A DNA stretch of 64,000 nt. Source: Aphelenchoides besseyi (lineage: Eukaryota; Nematoda; Chromadorea; Rhabditida; Aphelenchoididae). The notes under the pieces are model-generated. The model did not search any database and was not told the origin of the DNA. It was given only the letters and a program-made list of their open reading frames with translations. A program made the position numbers and the translations under genes. The stretch covers positions 5,952,001 through 6,016,000 of the forward strand of contig JAMPIQ010000003.1 in the NCBI GenBank assembly GCA_024699855.1, in the 5' to 3' direction. This document shows, one piece after another, positions 13,456-26,800 of this stretch (position 1 is the first letter of the stretch; each line of letters opens with the position of its first letter).

Positions 13456-13677
13456 TGCTTTAAATCCTAACCATTGCGTGTAATTAGTTCAGAAATTTCT
13501 ACGTGTGATATTAAATATTTATTCAAAAACCGATAATGCACAAGAGATGGAATGTGTACCTAGCAATCTTGAAACGATAATTTAAACCAACGTTTACAAT
13601 CAAGCTATAAATAACGAGTTAGTCGAGGTCTTCAAAAGGGTCACCGGGATACAAAGACGAGGTCGGATGATTGAAAA

Positions 13678-15794
13678 TTAGCGGTCATAAATATCGTAGA
13701 CATTACGTGCTTCCGTGTTGCCGAATCCCACTTGTTGAATGACTTCAAAGAAACGCACATTGTCGGCGCTTAAACGAACTAACTCCTACAAGTAAACGAG
13801 CGTTCCAATATCCGTTTGATTGTTATTTTTACCGTAATGGAGGAGATTAAAAGATGAAAATTCGCAATACGAGCAGCTGCATACTCACGTTTATCTTCGG
13901 TTTTGGCTTCAGCATAAATCAACTTGTACAACACGTCGGAATATCGTCGTCTGTACATGAAAAGCTGTTGAGCTCCAACATCACTCAGGCCCGTTAAAGA
14001 GGCCGTGAAAACAATTAAAGTTGCCAGAAGAACTAAAATGGCTCATTAAAATCAATATAACTCTCAAACATCGGGTACTTCTCTCTGACGGCGTGATCTT
14101 CATTGCACGCAGTGGATCGACGAGTAGATGAAGGAAACGGTCGGCACAACGACGCTGATCAACGACACATTGAAGAGCCGGGTCACGTGGAAAATAAGAA
14201 CCATTGCAGTAACAAACACCGTCAATTCCACTATCAACTGTCCAACTAAAATAAAAGTTCGTAGATTTCAATTTCAACTCCACTCACTTAGCAGCCATCC
14301 ACCAATGAAACGACGGATATCGACTTTCGCCAATTAGCAGCTGATCTTCGCAACTAAACTCATGAAATTCGGGTAATAGTTTGATGAAATCGACGAAAAG
14401 GACAAGACAACGTTGCCAATCATGGACCGTATCGTTCAACGTCGATATTCTTTCACCCGATGGATCGATCCTCGTGCGAATACACAGCAGTCGAGGGTTA
14501 TTAAAGATTTCAGGGAATCCGGCATGTTTTGTAGTTTGTTGATCCGCACTTGGAACCGTTGTGTCAGAAATTTCATAGTGAGACAAAAGAAAACGTTCCG
14601 CTTCAAGTAGTTTCTCCACTCGTAATCGACATTCATCCGTGAATTCAAGTGTCGGATCAAGAGACAGTTGATTTCTTGGCACGCGTAATGAAGTCGATAG
14701 AAAGTTCGATGAATACGAAACGGAATTGGTGTTATCGTCGAGAATTCGGCTATTCGATTCAAGCTCCGCCAAATCAATTGGTGCTGTTTGACACTCGACT
14801 GTACAACGCTTCGGCAACGGTAGTGATTGATGTTGACTCAAAAACTCGGAGGCACTGATCACTTTCTCGTTTTCGTCTGGATGAGCTTCATCAGCTCGCG
14901 ACGTGATCTGCGCATGTTCGGCACTTTCCGGATCTCGTTCACACTGCACGGCTCTAGCATTCATTCCAACTTCAAGACATCGCTTCAATCTACATGCCCT
15001 ATAATTCATGGACGATTAACTTAATTACAAAACAAACTACCGGCACGCGTTTCGTTGCTCCTTAGCGACCACACAATTTCCTTCAAATCGACATTTGTAC
15101 CTGAAAAACACTTAAAAAATAAACGAATACTAAGTTACAGTCTACCGCTTATTATTCCAGACTGATCGTCGAAAGAATCCCTAAAATGATATCAATTATG
15201 AAAGTACATATACAACACGAAGATTGCGCAATGACCAAAAACGTGGCTTCTGTCTCTTAACCACTCAAATATCAAGGCCATTAAACAGCAAATTGCCGCA
15301 TCAGCTGACAATAAGACAGTGCTTACCTTGCATCTGAAGTGAGCAAAATTGGCTTCTTGCCAAGTTCGATTATGTCACGACCTAAGTGTAGACTTTTGTA
15401 AACGAAATAAGTGAATTGAATCAAAATCTACAGCAGTTCAGACACAATCGAACTACGCAAAAAGCCGTACCCATTGCAGGAATTCACAGAATAGTGTCGT
15501 CCAAGAGCCTAAAAAGGTTCTTTAACTGAAATAAAAATTCGCGTATCAAAAAATGAAGTCAACTTGTTTCCAGTGCATTTCCAACAAAATTCATTACTGT
15601 TACAGTTTCATCAATTGGTAACAGCTATTCAAATGTCGAATACTCACCGCATCACCACAAACATCGCAATAAAGTTCTTTGTTCTTGGTGCGACTTCGCG
15701 TCGACTGTGGACCTTCGGGTTGTGATGCCAAATTGTCGTTGTCAAATTGCATCGGTTGTGAAGCGAAATTAAACACTTCAAACGAACTCGGCAT
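13678..15794 (-). CDS. Nuclear hormone receptor (NHR)
   Basis: Ligand-type transcription factor. Nine exons on the minus strand: 15794-15648, 15508-15471, 15333-15327 (7 nt), 15180-15146, 15100-15041, 14998-14288, 14245-14079, 14032-13833, 13785-13678; total 491 codons including stop. Zinc finger I starts at YCDVCGDA, continues ALGRHYSVNSCNG, receives its fourth cysteine and the P-box Lys from the microexon, then GFFRRSVWNN; finger II is KCRFEGNC..N.CRACRLKRC. A 170-residue Ser/acidic hinge follows, then a divergent ligand-binding domain (FVDFIKLLPEF, DQLLIGES, a Cys-rich beta-turn stretch, ILLATLIVFTA). It ends NVYDIYDR with no obvious AF-2 helix. It belongs among nematode-expanded NHRs; the exact subgroup is not clear. 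Confidence 0.85.
15327..15333 (-). other. 7-nt microexon of the NHR gene
   Basis: The seven bases (minus strand) lie between an acceptor ending TTCAG and a GTAAG donor. Without them exon 2 ends at ...TGCAATGG and exon 4 starts GGATTC, leaving the zinc finger without its last Cys and out of frame. With them the junction reads C-N-G-C-K-G-F-F, the canonical NHR motif. Confidence 0.8.
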
Positions 15795-18700
15795 TCTTAA
15801 CGAATCGATTAAAACAAACACAACAATAAATGTCAACAATAACGGATTTCGAGCAGACAATTGATCAATATGGTTATAACACACACGACAATGAAATAGT
15901 TTGCGTGTTCGTTTTGTTAACGGAAAAACAAGTAAACGTCGAAAAATGTTAGTGCATCGGAATCGCAAAGCGAAAAAAAATTTTTTGCGCGTGAAGTCGG
16001 GAGTGCGGCGGCCCTGGAGTGCGTCCCTCCACGTGAAAGGAGAATCAAAGACGAGTATAAAAGCGGAAGGTCCTCGTCACAGGTGGTATTTACTTATTCC
16101 CGCACTTTTCGTTGATAACCATTGGTCCTTGGAGTAAGGACGAAATTTGAGTCCCGTCTGTGGAGTTGCGTGAGAATTTCGCTTGAGCGAATTATTGTGT
16201 CATGGAAACGATCTTTGGTTTACAACTTGATTCTGTTCTCCAATTAATCTTTTGCTGCTCTTTGTCTATCGAATCCGAAACTCGATCCCACCGACTGCAA
16301 AGAGTATTTGAGGACAAGAGCTCTTTTACATAATCTAATAAGCAATTACATCATCTAAAAACTTCTTCATGAAATTCAAATTTGTAAGCGTAAAAGATGG
16401 GAAAATAAGTTATCTTTAAATACAATCTCAGAGAGGAGAAGAACGTTCCACTTCCGAGATTAGTGAGCCAACATGTTACATCCTTTTAACACTTTTTCAA
16501 CACAAAGATGTACTGCGAAGAACGAACTGGAACGTCAATTCGGTTGCTTAGCAGCCAAAGATTGTCGTCTAGTGAAACGGCGAAAAGCAGCTAAACGAAC
16601 GTCTTTTCTTTTAATCTTATTAACGAGTTTCAAGAAAGAAACGCAATTCTGTTGCAACTGAGAGATACGCGTCAACGTAATGGCAGACAGTCTAATCATT
16701 TAAACCAAAGATAATACGACGCCCACAAAATTTTTGATAGTTTGCAGATTCGTTGATGGATTTGTCCGAAACGATTAGTCAGATTAATTTTCAGGCCTCC
16801 AATTGACACCAAACGCTTCTAATTAATCTCATTTGCCTACTGAATAGTCATTAAAAACACAGGAACGAGCTACGAAGATTATCTGTTGAGACGAAAGAAT
16901 ATCAAAAATTCTATCGAACCGTATAACTAAAAGATTTGTAGTAAAACACAAATACAAAAATTGCTTTTAGTTTCGATTATTCGTTGAACCATTGAAAATC
17001 AGTTGATTTGTTTTCTCGCTACGGTCTTCTTTAGTGTCCATAGTCATTTACGTCAAAATGAATGTTTGCGATAAGGGAACTGCTCATTTGCTGTTTGTGT
17101 TTTTTGAACAACGAAAGCATTCAAGTTTGTCTAACCACGTCAATGATTTTGTGTCGAGAGCAGAGGTTGTTGCAGAAGATAATCAAGTGATTCGTCGTTT
17201 AACAAACAAAATCTGAACGCTTTTCGATCCTTTAAACATCCGGTGCTTGTGCTTAGGACCGAGACCGTCGAGATCCAACCGAGGCAATTTGCTCAGCCGC
17301 CAGCATCAACGGAACCCAAATGGTGGAGGGTGGATAATTGACGAAAAGTACGCAATGGAACATCGAACAAATCCAATGAAAATGCCAAGTGATCAATCGG
17401 TCATCGCGTAGTTTGTGATGTCAAATGATCCTCGATTCTTAATCTTAAGTGCGTGTCGAATTTGAAACTCGGTTATGGAACGTCAAATTTCCAGTCGTTA
17501 TGTTTGTCTCCGAAATTAGAATTCCAAAATTAGCGACGATTAGTCCTCGACAATTTTCTAAAAATTGCTATTAATGACGAAATTGATTCATGGGTCTAAT
17601 TATCTCCAAGTTGACCGGCTTTTTGAACTCTTAACCTAATCGATGAAACTTGTAAGCGAAATGCCATTCGATTTTCGGTCTTTACTGAACAATTCCGTAA
17701 ATTTTCAAGAGGAAATTGTACCGAAAGCAATGAAAAATAAAGAAAGGTGGTTACGCCCGTATGTCCTCACTAAGCAAACTTCAATTTAACATTTTGATTC
17801 CTCTCATATGATTTGACACCCCTAAGATACCATTCTTTGCTATACGATTGCCCATGTAACTTCTTTCTTCTCACGTTTCTTTTGTCATTCACTCGATCGA
17901 TTGTCCAACTTCTTTTGCAAATACGAGATTTTGACGTCACCACAGGATGTCAATAAACTTCTCCCTCATCAATCAGCAATTACCTCGAAGGTAGTCGGAT
18001 GTCAGTGACGTCGAAAGGCGAAATCGAGTTCAGTAAAATGAGTAAGTTGCTTCGTGCAGATATTCGTAATAACCGCCATTTGAATCGCGGTTGAAAACTT
18101 GTTGTCTGCTCACAACTACGAAACAACTCTCGAGATGTACAAACCTCTAATTCGACTACATTATCCATGATCTCGTCTCGTTCTAGGATCTTTTTGTATA
18201 CGGTATTCATTGGGACAATTGGACTTTAGGACCGTTTGTCTGACCGGCAGATTAACAGCAAAAAAGATGAGCCGTTCGTTTGGTGATAAGACGACCGGAT
18301 TGCTCCGCCTCTCGATCTTTTCCACAGACTCGCTTTTTACGTCACCCGTCGACGAACAACGTGATCGCGCATATTTGTGGATTCGCTTATCGGATGTGTT
18401 TGAGAGAACGGCGGCCAAGCGATAGGCGGCAAATCGCATCTGACCATCTTCTTTGTCTTTCGCTCATCTGAAGCACAATTCCGCACGCAATTTTTGCAGT
18501 TCATTTTCTTGTTTGACTCCGCCCACTTCACGTTTTTTGCGCGATCGCCAATTATCGTCTGCTAATGCGTCCGGGCATCGCCTTTTGAGGAAAAAGAACC
18601 GACGGTTGAAGTGGACGTTGCAACGCCGCTGGACATATCCGATTATACGCTTCTTGAGCATTTCCGCTCCTCTTCGGCCCGCCCTACTTCTGCGACCTGT

Positions 18701-18846
18701 TGTCGCAGAACAACATCGTCCTTTTTTAGCGTAACAATACGAAATCGCCTTCTTTTTTGTTCGAAACTTTCAGCGTGTATTAAACGCGATTGAGTTCCAT
18801 CGACTGAATTTACGATTCTGTTACTTTCAGGAGTCCACAAATCGTC
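15795..18846. other. 3.05 kb divergent intergenic region (NHR / NPAX)
   Basis: Lies between the 5' ends of the NHR and the half-paired-domain gene, so it is a candidate shared or dual regulatory region. AT-rich overall, with short open frames only. A TTTCAG acceptor ends at 18830, upstream of the NPAX ATG, suggesting a 5' UTR intron or a trans-splice site. No gene seen. Confidence 0.4.
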
Positions 18847-21226
18847 ATGGTCGAGTTTCTGAACGAAGTGACTACTGCTGCTGCGACCGTTGATCCGATT
18901 CATTTGCTCACTGTGCCACAAGCAACAAATTCCGACGTTTTGTCAACTCTGAACTTCCCTCCATCATTTGGTGGTCTTCAAATGGCAACTAATGAGATTC
19001 AATCGGGTTCTCTTAATCTGACAAACAGCAATATTGGGCCCGTAGCTTCACCGCGACCATCAATGTCTTTGGCCCAACTGTCGCACGAATACACAGCATA
19101 TCTTTTGCTTAACGTAAGTGATTTGCTACAGTTTTTTCCGCCCATTTTTTGGCCGCGTTTTATACTTTGTTGTTGATTTGCAATTTCATTTCTTTTGCCC
19201 GTTGAAATTTAACTCAAAAGTGTTGGCTTTTTCTGTCGCGAGGATTCTTTCTTGTAAACCGGCTCGGTTGTTGCCAATCCGTAGCCAGTGGTCAAAGCGG
19301 AAGCGGTGACGCAATGAACGTGTAGACTTCTAAGCGCAATCGCCGCGGGCAACATCGTTGCGCATCAGAAGACGCGCGGCGTGTTCCTTCAAGTCGTAAA
19401 ACCAGTTCGTTCGTCGATGGGCTCGTCACGCGAATGCTGATCCATCGACAATGACCGACTGCCCGACTACCCTCCAAGTTTGCCGACGAAGAACGCGCGT
19501 AATCGGTTGATGTTTCCTGTTTTTCCTACGGAATTCCGCCTTTCGATGCTACTTGAAGATGAATAGCTGAAAGTCGGAGAAGAGACTTTGCAACGAGAGT
19601 TCAACATTGCTTATGAGAACCATACTTTTGCATTAGCTTTCTGTTAACTAAAACTTCCAGAACAATACACGAGCTGAAATTTGAAGTACTGTAATTTTAC
19701 AAGTATTAGTTTTGATCCGGAAATCTCATAGATACGAACATGTGCCTTTCGTATATTGCGACACACACTGTCAAGATTTGTGAACGGAGAGGATTAAGGA
19801 AAAGACGGGAGGATGAGTTTTCCTATAGGCACAATGCACTCATTCGAGAAACTCCACCGTTCCAACGGATTCGGCGAATTAACCAGCGCCGGAAATCTGT
19901 GGCCTTCTAATCAAACCCCAACGGCATGAAAAACCGCCTTCGGGATCATCTCACTGAGCGGACTCTTGTGACGTAAAACGTTGCAAAATCCTTTCTTAAT
20001 CCCTTCGCCCCGACTAAATGGCAATCACGTTGTGGTCTGGCAGTGTTCCTTGAGATCGGACTGCAAAGTCGAAGGTTCCCTCTCTTCAAGTTCCGGGCAT
20101 TCGGATTAGTGCGAACAACAAGAGTGATGGCGGATTACAATAAGAACCGCCCAGTATTTCATTGACGTTTCTAGTCGTTCATTTCGACACCTACCTTAGT
20201 GTCCGCATTCTACCTTCCGCAACAATCAGTGGTATCGTTCAATGTTTGAATTTCAGCAATCGGGACTTGATCATAACGCAATTATGGCGGCAAGTGCTGC
20301 ACTCCCCAAACCACCAACAAACTCAGCTCCGCAGCTTGGAAGTTTGACCTCGTTATTACCGTATGCCAATATTCTCACTTTGTTGAACAATAACATCGCA
20401 CTTCTTCGTCACTTGTCCACATTACAAAACGCAAATGTAAACTCCGTGCCACAAACCTTCGAAACGACACATTTTCCTCCACCATCTTCGGCTGCTACGT
20501 GCGCTTCTTCGATTCCGCCAACAACCGGAAGCCCTCAATCGTTGTCATTTGAGAACAATTTAAGCGTACCAACCGTTGAAACGGTCAATCCATCGCCGCA
20601 AAGCATTTCACCGATCAACGTAGACGATCCGATGCAAAATAGTGTCTGTAAGTTTATATTCGTTGAGAAACAATCGACTAAATCAATGTTTAGCAAAGAA
20701 CAAACTTGGACGTTCGTATAATCCGGGAAGACCATTGGCTATGGCAGACCGACAACGCATTCTTGATCTTTACAAACAAGGCGTGAAGATAAGTCACATA
20801 GCTCGATGTATTGGTGTTACTCACTCGTGTGTCTCTAAACTTATGACTCGGTAAGAATTTCAATAAACAACATAAATAACATTGAATCTTAGATATCGAC
20901 GAACCGGTTCAATGCATCCGCGATCTGCGCAGATTCCACGTAAAAGTAGCTCGGGATTAAACAGCGCCTACTCTCCACGTTCTTCTGCTTCTCCTTTTTC
21001 ATCGATTTTCGACGTTTCTTCATCGTACAACGGGTCGTCTCTGAGTGTAACTGACGATTCCTCGTCTTCATCACAACCAAATCCGCTACAATCAGTTGTG
21101 TTTAATTCGTTGTTTCTGAATGCGTCATCGATTCCGACCGATGACTCAACAGATGTGAAGTCATCTTTCATTCATAAACCGCTTCCAATTAAAAACAATA
21201 ATTCCGTCTACTGTGCTTCAAGTTAA
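18847..21226 (+). CDS. NPAX-like protein with N-terminal half paired domain
   Basis: DNA-binding protein carrying only the PAI (N-terminal) half of a paired domain. Exons 18847-19113, 20257-20647, 20694-20850 and 20893-21226 sum to 383 codons including stop. The first 235 residues are Ser/Pro/Asn-rich with no domain. The PAI helix-turn-helix part follows: LGRSYNPGRPLAMADRQRIL, DLYKQGVKISHIARCIGVTH and CVSKLMTRYRRTGSMHPRS, all strongly Pax-like. The RED half, octapeptide and homeodomain are absent; instead a Ser-rich tail runs to the stop. This matches the nematode NPAX class rather than a truncated Pax-2/5/8 or Pax-6. Intron 1 is 1143 bp, exceptional here, and could hold regulatory elements or an unseen alternative exon. 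Confidence 0.82.
19114..20256 (+). other. 1143-bp first intron of the NPAX-like gene
   Basis: Bounded by a GTAAGTGA donor and a TTTCAG acceptor. About twenty times the usual intron length in this window. I see no exon in it. Confidence 0.5.
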
Positions 21227-21504
21227 TTTTGTATCGTTCATTTATGAGTCACTACACATAATAACTACAATCGTTTCTGTGCTGTTTTTTCATACATTCG
21301 GTTGTTTTGATTGTTACTAGAACATCAAATGTATCTCGTGCCCGTGTGATTTCTTAGCGTTGTGTCTGTTTAAATTTCTGAACTAATAAGCCCAATAAAT
21401 AGTGTAATAAGCAATTCACGACAATAGTGAGTTTATTTATTAGAGACAATAAGAAATTGAAGTGTTCGGAATAAACTTGATGGACACCTTTCTATTCTTC
21501 TTCT

Positions 21505-21856
21505 TCATCCTCGAGAATTGTATTCTTGTCGGGCCTTTTCGAGCTGAAAAATCGAATATAAAGTTTTTTGTCCGTTCACGAACCTCAGTTTCCAACGAGA
21601 TGCCAAATTTCTGTTGATGTTGATGAACCAACTCCTGATATTGTTGATAGGCCTGTTGAACACCAACCGGTTGTCTGGCAATTAGCTGTTCGATTCGTTT
21701 ACGGCGTTCAGCGGGTGGCAGTTCGGCGTGATGAATAATGCTGTTGAACTCCGCTTTCGCTGCTACCGAAGTATCTTGCATGAATACGGGTAGTTGAACC
21801 TGACGGGCGACAACAAGGCCAACGGTTAGAAACAAAACGTAGGTGAGCGAGTGCAT
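21505..21856 (-). CDS. Secreted SXP/RAL-2-like (DUF148) protein
   Basis: Small nematode-specific secreted protein. Two exons, 21856-21584 and 21543-21505, give 104 codons including stop. A clear signal peptide (MHSLTYVLFLTVGLVVA) is followed by LPVFMQDTS, then a charged helical region with LPPAERRKRIEQLIARQP and VQQAYQQYQEL, ending YNSRG. The LP-F start, the I-x-x-x-LPP-x-E turn and the long helices fit DUF148. Family members include immunodominant antigens of parasitic nematodes with unclear function, probably small-ligand or metal binding. The family call rests on pattern similarity alone. The stop is 278 bp from the NPAX stop, in convergent orientation. Confidence 0.6.
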
Positions 21857-23812
21857 GACGTTAACGTTCACAATAATTTTGATTAACTTTCAGCGATGAC
21901 TTGGGATTTTAAACGGTTTTGTATATGGAGAGCAAATCTCTGTGTTTGTTCAGCTTCTCTGAGATCATGTTCGCATCACGAGACATGTTCAATTTTCGGT
22001 TTCAAACAACTTTTTCGCATTGAAGACAAAATTCACGGAAATTGGTCGACTCATTTCCGAGTGACGTTTTAGCTTCAAACGACTGCTGATGCTTATCGTT
22101 TTCAAAGAGCACTATCACAGCACGGAAAGTTCGTTCAGCAACAAACATCGGTCATAAGACATCAGTTGTCACGAAAGTAGAGTGTTTTCAAGGTGTTCAA
22201 GTTTTACAATAACGAGCAAAAATGAACGGCAATAAATTCGAGCAACTGATCAAGTTCTCAACAACAACCGATTAGTCAACAGTGATTATAAATGTCTATG
22301 GTAACGAACAGCTGTTTTCGATGCTTCAAAGAACAAAGTGCGATGGAAATTTAAAACCGCGAGTACAAGACTTCGCTCTCGTCTTTTTATAGACTTTCCG
22401 TTGTCCACTTTTTGGTCCATTCACTTGCTCTTCTGCTTGTGCCAAATCGAGACATCCTCTTCGTTGGGGTTTTCTGCTTTCCGTCCGTAAATATACGAAC
22501 AGTCCAAGGTTGTTTTCAATGAACTAAGCGATCCGTTTGATTAGACAGTGATAAATCATTGCATCTGATTGTTTTTGTTTTCAAACGGAACGTGGAAACG
22601 GTGTCCCGCTTACGAACGACCCAACTCTTCAAAACACAACGATTCGTTTGCAGCCCAAGGAACTCAACCGGTTTGATGTTGTGAAAAAGATGATGACCCG
22701 ACGGCTAATTGGTTGATTGAAAGCTTCGTGGTCCATTTGGAACTGTTTTATCCATCGCGTTCGTTGCGTGAAAACAACTTTCTCTTTTTTATTAATTGAT
22801 TCGCGCGAAAGGTGCTCAACTTTCTGATCTCAAACTCGTAATCCTGTCAGTTACTTTAACCCTTTCGTTGAATCTAAATTTCTGATTGGGAAACTTGGGT
22901 GTCGATTGTGCTTGTTTTTATAGCCTGTGATTATAAACTACCAAATCAAAACGTACGTGTATGATTTTCGACGAACTCCCGTTTCAAACTCACAATGTGA
23001 ACGCCCACTTACTTTACGGTTCATGTCTGTTGTTTGGTAAAGAGCTCGGTCGGTTTTAATCAACTTAAGCTCAAAACTTTGTTGCACAATGAAGTTTCAC
23101 TGGGGTTATGATCGACTAAGATTTTTGGGACATTAACTATAAGATTTGATATCAACTTCTGACTAAATTTGTTCGTCGTGTGTTACAGTGATGTTTTAAT
23201 CTCCGCATTTCATAAAAACAAAACGTCTGCACTTAATCGCCTGCCCAATAAATCAGTACGCTTCAACGGTGATATACGACAGCCCAACGTTTGAGGCATT
23301 TTCGAGACTCATCACTCGCTCACACTTCACGATTTGTTTTCTTCAATCACTCCTGACGACTGATTGTTGCGTGTAAAGGTTTCAAATCCATTTGTTGATA
23401 GCAGTCGCCGACTACGAGCTCCATCGCCGCACGCCTCCTGAATTAAAATGTGCATTACGTCGTTTTTGATCTCTCAGTTGGTTTTCGCTGAACGTGTGAA
23501 CGACGGCCATTTGCATTAGATCTTCAAAGTTTTGCGTCATTCCATTAATTTTACGAACTAAAGTACACTCTCGAAACTGTCCGTTCTAATCCAGAGCACA
23601 TTTTCTTCGCCAATTTGTCGTTTGAATTGTTTACTCTGTTGACGAACGTCCTTGGACCGACCTCTAAAAACGACTTTCGCGTGTGAATTGAGGTCACTTT
23701 TGCTTTTCAAGTTTGTGTTTAGAAACTTCAAAGACCGTTGATTCGACTCATGACGTTCAATCTCACATCGGCTAATTAAACCAACCACTGAACATAGAAG
23801 TAATTGATTATA
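21857..23812. other. 2.0 kb intergenic region
   Basis: Divergent region between the DUF148 gene and the Patched-related gene. AT-rich with frequent stops in all frames. No gene, repeat or RNA recognised. Confidence 0.45.
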
Positions 23813-26800
23813 ATGAGGAAGTTTGGGTATCTCATTGGGAAGCATCCCGTAAAACTGGTGATTTTCACGTTCGTTATTCTGATACCGATGGCTTCGTTTT
23901 TTTTGCTACATCCGATTCACGTGGACACGGACGTCCGTCGCGGATTTGCACATCGAAATGGTCGTTCGACTCAGGAATTTCGGGCGTTCGGACGCTTCTA
24001 TGGAATTGAAATGAGCGATTTGGAGCTTTTGGTCATACTAATTGAGTCCAAAAATGGTGGCGATTCGTCGATGATTATGAGCGCCAAGCTTTTGAATGAA
24101 GTAAAAATGAATTTGAAGACTTGACTTCAGAAGCAACTTTAGGTTTCACGTTTGAATACATTCGTGACATCGCTGAGTGTTCCATTGGCTGAAGGTGGCA
24201 ATTTGACTTTCAAAGAGTTGGAACCAAGTCGCGGAACCAGTGGAAACATAAACGCTCGTTTTCACGCATTCAAAGTTTGTCATTAGTCTATTTTATAATC
24301 AAACCTTGTTTTAGTTTGGCTACGACTGGCAGAATGATCTGTTGACTTCGAACTCATCGATCAGCGACAGCATTCAACTTGATTTTCCGGTCTCTAAAAT
24401 CTTTGGACATAACGTTACGATCGTTTCGCATTTTTTTGGAGTGAAACGACACTCCGAGTATTCGGCAAATGTAAGTGTCAATGGAGATGACTTATGCATA
24501 ATACGATTTTAGCGTCCATCACAAATTAAATCTGTGAATACGATTGCACTATGGTACATGATCTCAGCTCCGGCTCATTATCGGAGATCGCTACAACAAA
24601 TGGAATTAAAAGTTTTTGATGCAAGTCAAACCAACTTCAGTGATGAGGTAAATCATCTTCGTTAGTTCTAATTCAAGTCGACTTTTCAGTTCACGTTTTA
24701 CGTAAGTGGTTTCACTTAATTGCCTTTTCATTCTGCAAATCTTGTAAAACAACTGTAAGGTTGTTCGTATTTGGTGAAAATTTTCGCTTTAGTCTCTTTT
24801 CCTTACTAAGTATGTCGTTTAAGACCTACGGCGACGAAATAGCTAATCGAGAGATGATGAAAGGATCGGAGCAAACCACAAAACTATTGGTTGTCGGTTT
24901 GGCATTGATGATCACATTTGTGGGTGTTCAACTGCGAGACTTTCCATTGAGAACGGGCATTATTTTGACCGCTGCGTGTATCGGATCACCGTTGTTTTCG
25001 ATTTTGGCTGCTTTTGGTCTTATGGGATGGCTTGGAGTTCAGTTTAATTCGTTGATGTCGATTTCGCCGTTTTTGGTTTTGGGAATTGGCGTTGTATGGT
25101 TGAGAACGATAGAAACTAATCATTTTACTGTTTAGGATGACGCTTTCCTTCTTCTTCATTCTTGGCGTAAGCATTTTCCTCGCAGCTCTAATTCAGCCGA
25201 ACTCAGCGAAATGGTTATTGCTGATGTTGGTCCCAGTGTTTGTATTACTTCCGTGACCAATGTTCTTGCATTTTCCATCGGAATATTTTCTCCTGCACCT
25301 CAAATGAGCGGGTTTTGTTTGTGCACAACATTGGCAGTTCTACTTGACTTTGTATTCGAATTCACGTTCTTTGCTCCATGCTTAGCGTTAACAACACCGA
25401 CAACAAAACAAATGTCGAAACCATCAGTACGCGACGAAAGGTATGTTTTGTTCGAGTTTCTCTTCGCATTCTATGATTGTAGTGAGCATAGTGGATGGTC
25501 GAAATACGCTCATTTCTTACTTTCACCTTACGGTAAATTGGTATGCTTCGGTGTTATCGTCAGTCTCTATATTTCATCATATTGTGGCATTAGTCTCATG
25601 GAAACAACATTCGATCCTCAAAAAACATTTCCATTTGATTCACATCTTCAATTATCTTTGATACCAATCAACAGGCTATACGTAGAATATAGTCCGCTGA
25701 GTTTCATCGTCAACAAGCCACCAGACATTAGAAATCATACAGAACTTGAGCTCTTCTACGAGATGGTTAAAGAACTTGAAGATTTACCTCAAACACGTAA
25801 AAACATGACTCATCTTTGGCTGCGCGATTATCTTGATTACAACCATCAAAAACATCTTCAATCCAACACATCGTCCGATTACACGCCCAACTATCAACGA
25901 ACACCGGACTTCTTAACAGCGCAATTGCTCGACGATAAGAACGTGGTTTTGTGGCACAAAGAAGAGTAAGCGTTTCTTATAAACATTCCATTGATTATTT
26001 TAGAAGTAATGATACAAACAACAGAGAAGAGGTTGTTTTGGATTCGTTTGTTTTTGTGGTCGTTTGCTTTGGTGAAAGAACTTGGCATCAACGAGCAGAT
26101 TTCGTTGAACAGATCCGAAATCTAATTGACAAATATCCACAGGTTTGAATACATATAAAGATATAAGACCTTAGATTTTTAGTTTGATGTTTCTGTTTTT
26201 GATTACGACGCCACCATTTATGACCTAATCATTACGGTAAAGTCAGAAATGTTGAAGGCCGTTTTGGTGACACTCGCATGTATGGTTATCGTATGTTTTG
26301 TCATTATCCCAAACGTGCTGTACACACTTATTGCGGCTCTTTCCGTCATTTCAATATCGTACAATCTGCTTGGTGTATTGGGATTATGGGGACAAATGAT
26401 TGATCCGGTCGTAATGATTAACGTAGTGGTGGCTGTTGGCTTTTCCGTTGATTTTGTAGCCCATATGATTTATCACCATTGGCAGCTTGAACGAGAAGAA
26501 CGAATTCTTGGATTGAAAAACAATGCCGAAGATATGAAATCAAAGCATCGTCGATTGGTGATTTCTCTGACGGCTGTGGGTCGTCCAATGATTGAAGCCG
26601 CTCTTTCGACTGCAATCGTCATTTTACCGCTCTTCATGATAAACATTTACGTCGTTTTATCATTTGGTAAGTCTTCATTGGAATACAAATGTAAAGATGG
26701 GATTTCAGCTAAGACGGTTATTTGTGTTGGATCAGTGGGTATGATACACGGCCTTTTAATTGTGCCCGTGATTCTGACGCTTCCAAATCCATGGACTTGG

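Noticed and set aside
15465..15480. Apparent loss of a zinc-ligand Cys in the NHR (reading CNG-Y-G-F-L)
   Set aside because: Reading through the GTACGG donor gives this. Using that donor with the 7-nt exon at 15327-15333 and the exon at 15180 restores the normal C-N-G-C-K-G-F-F motif.
25168..25188. A 19-nt GT...AG stretch in the PTR gene as a micro-intron
   Set aside because: The frame is open through it, and it is below any intron length seen elsewhere in the window; treated as coding.
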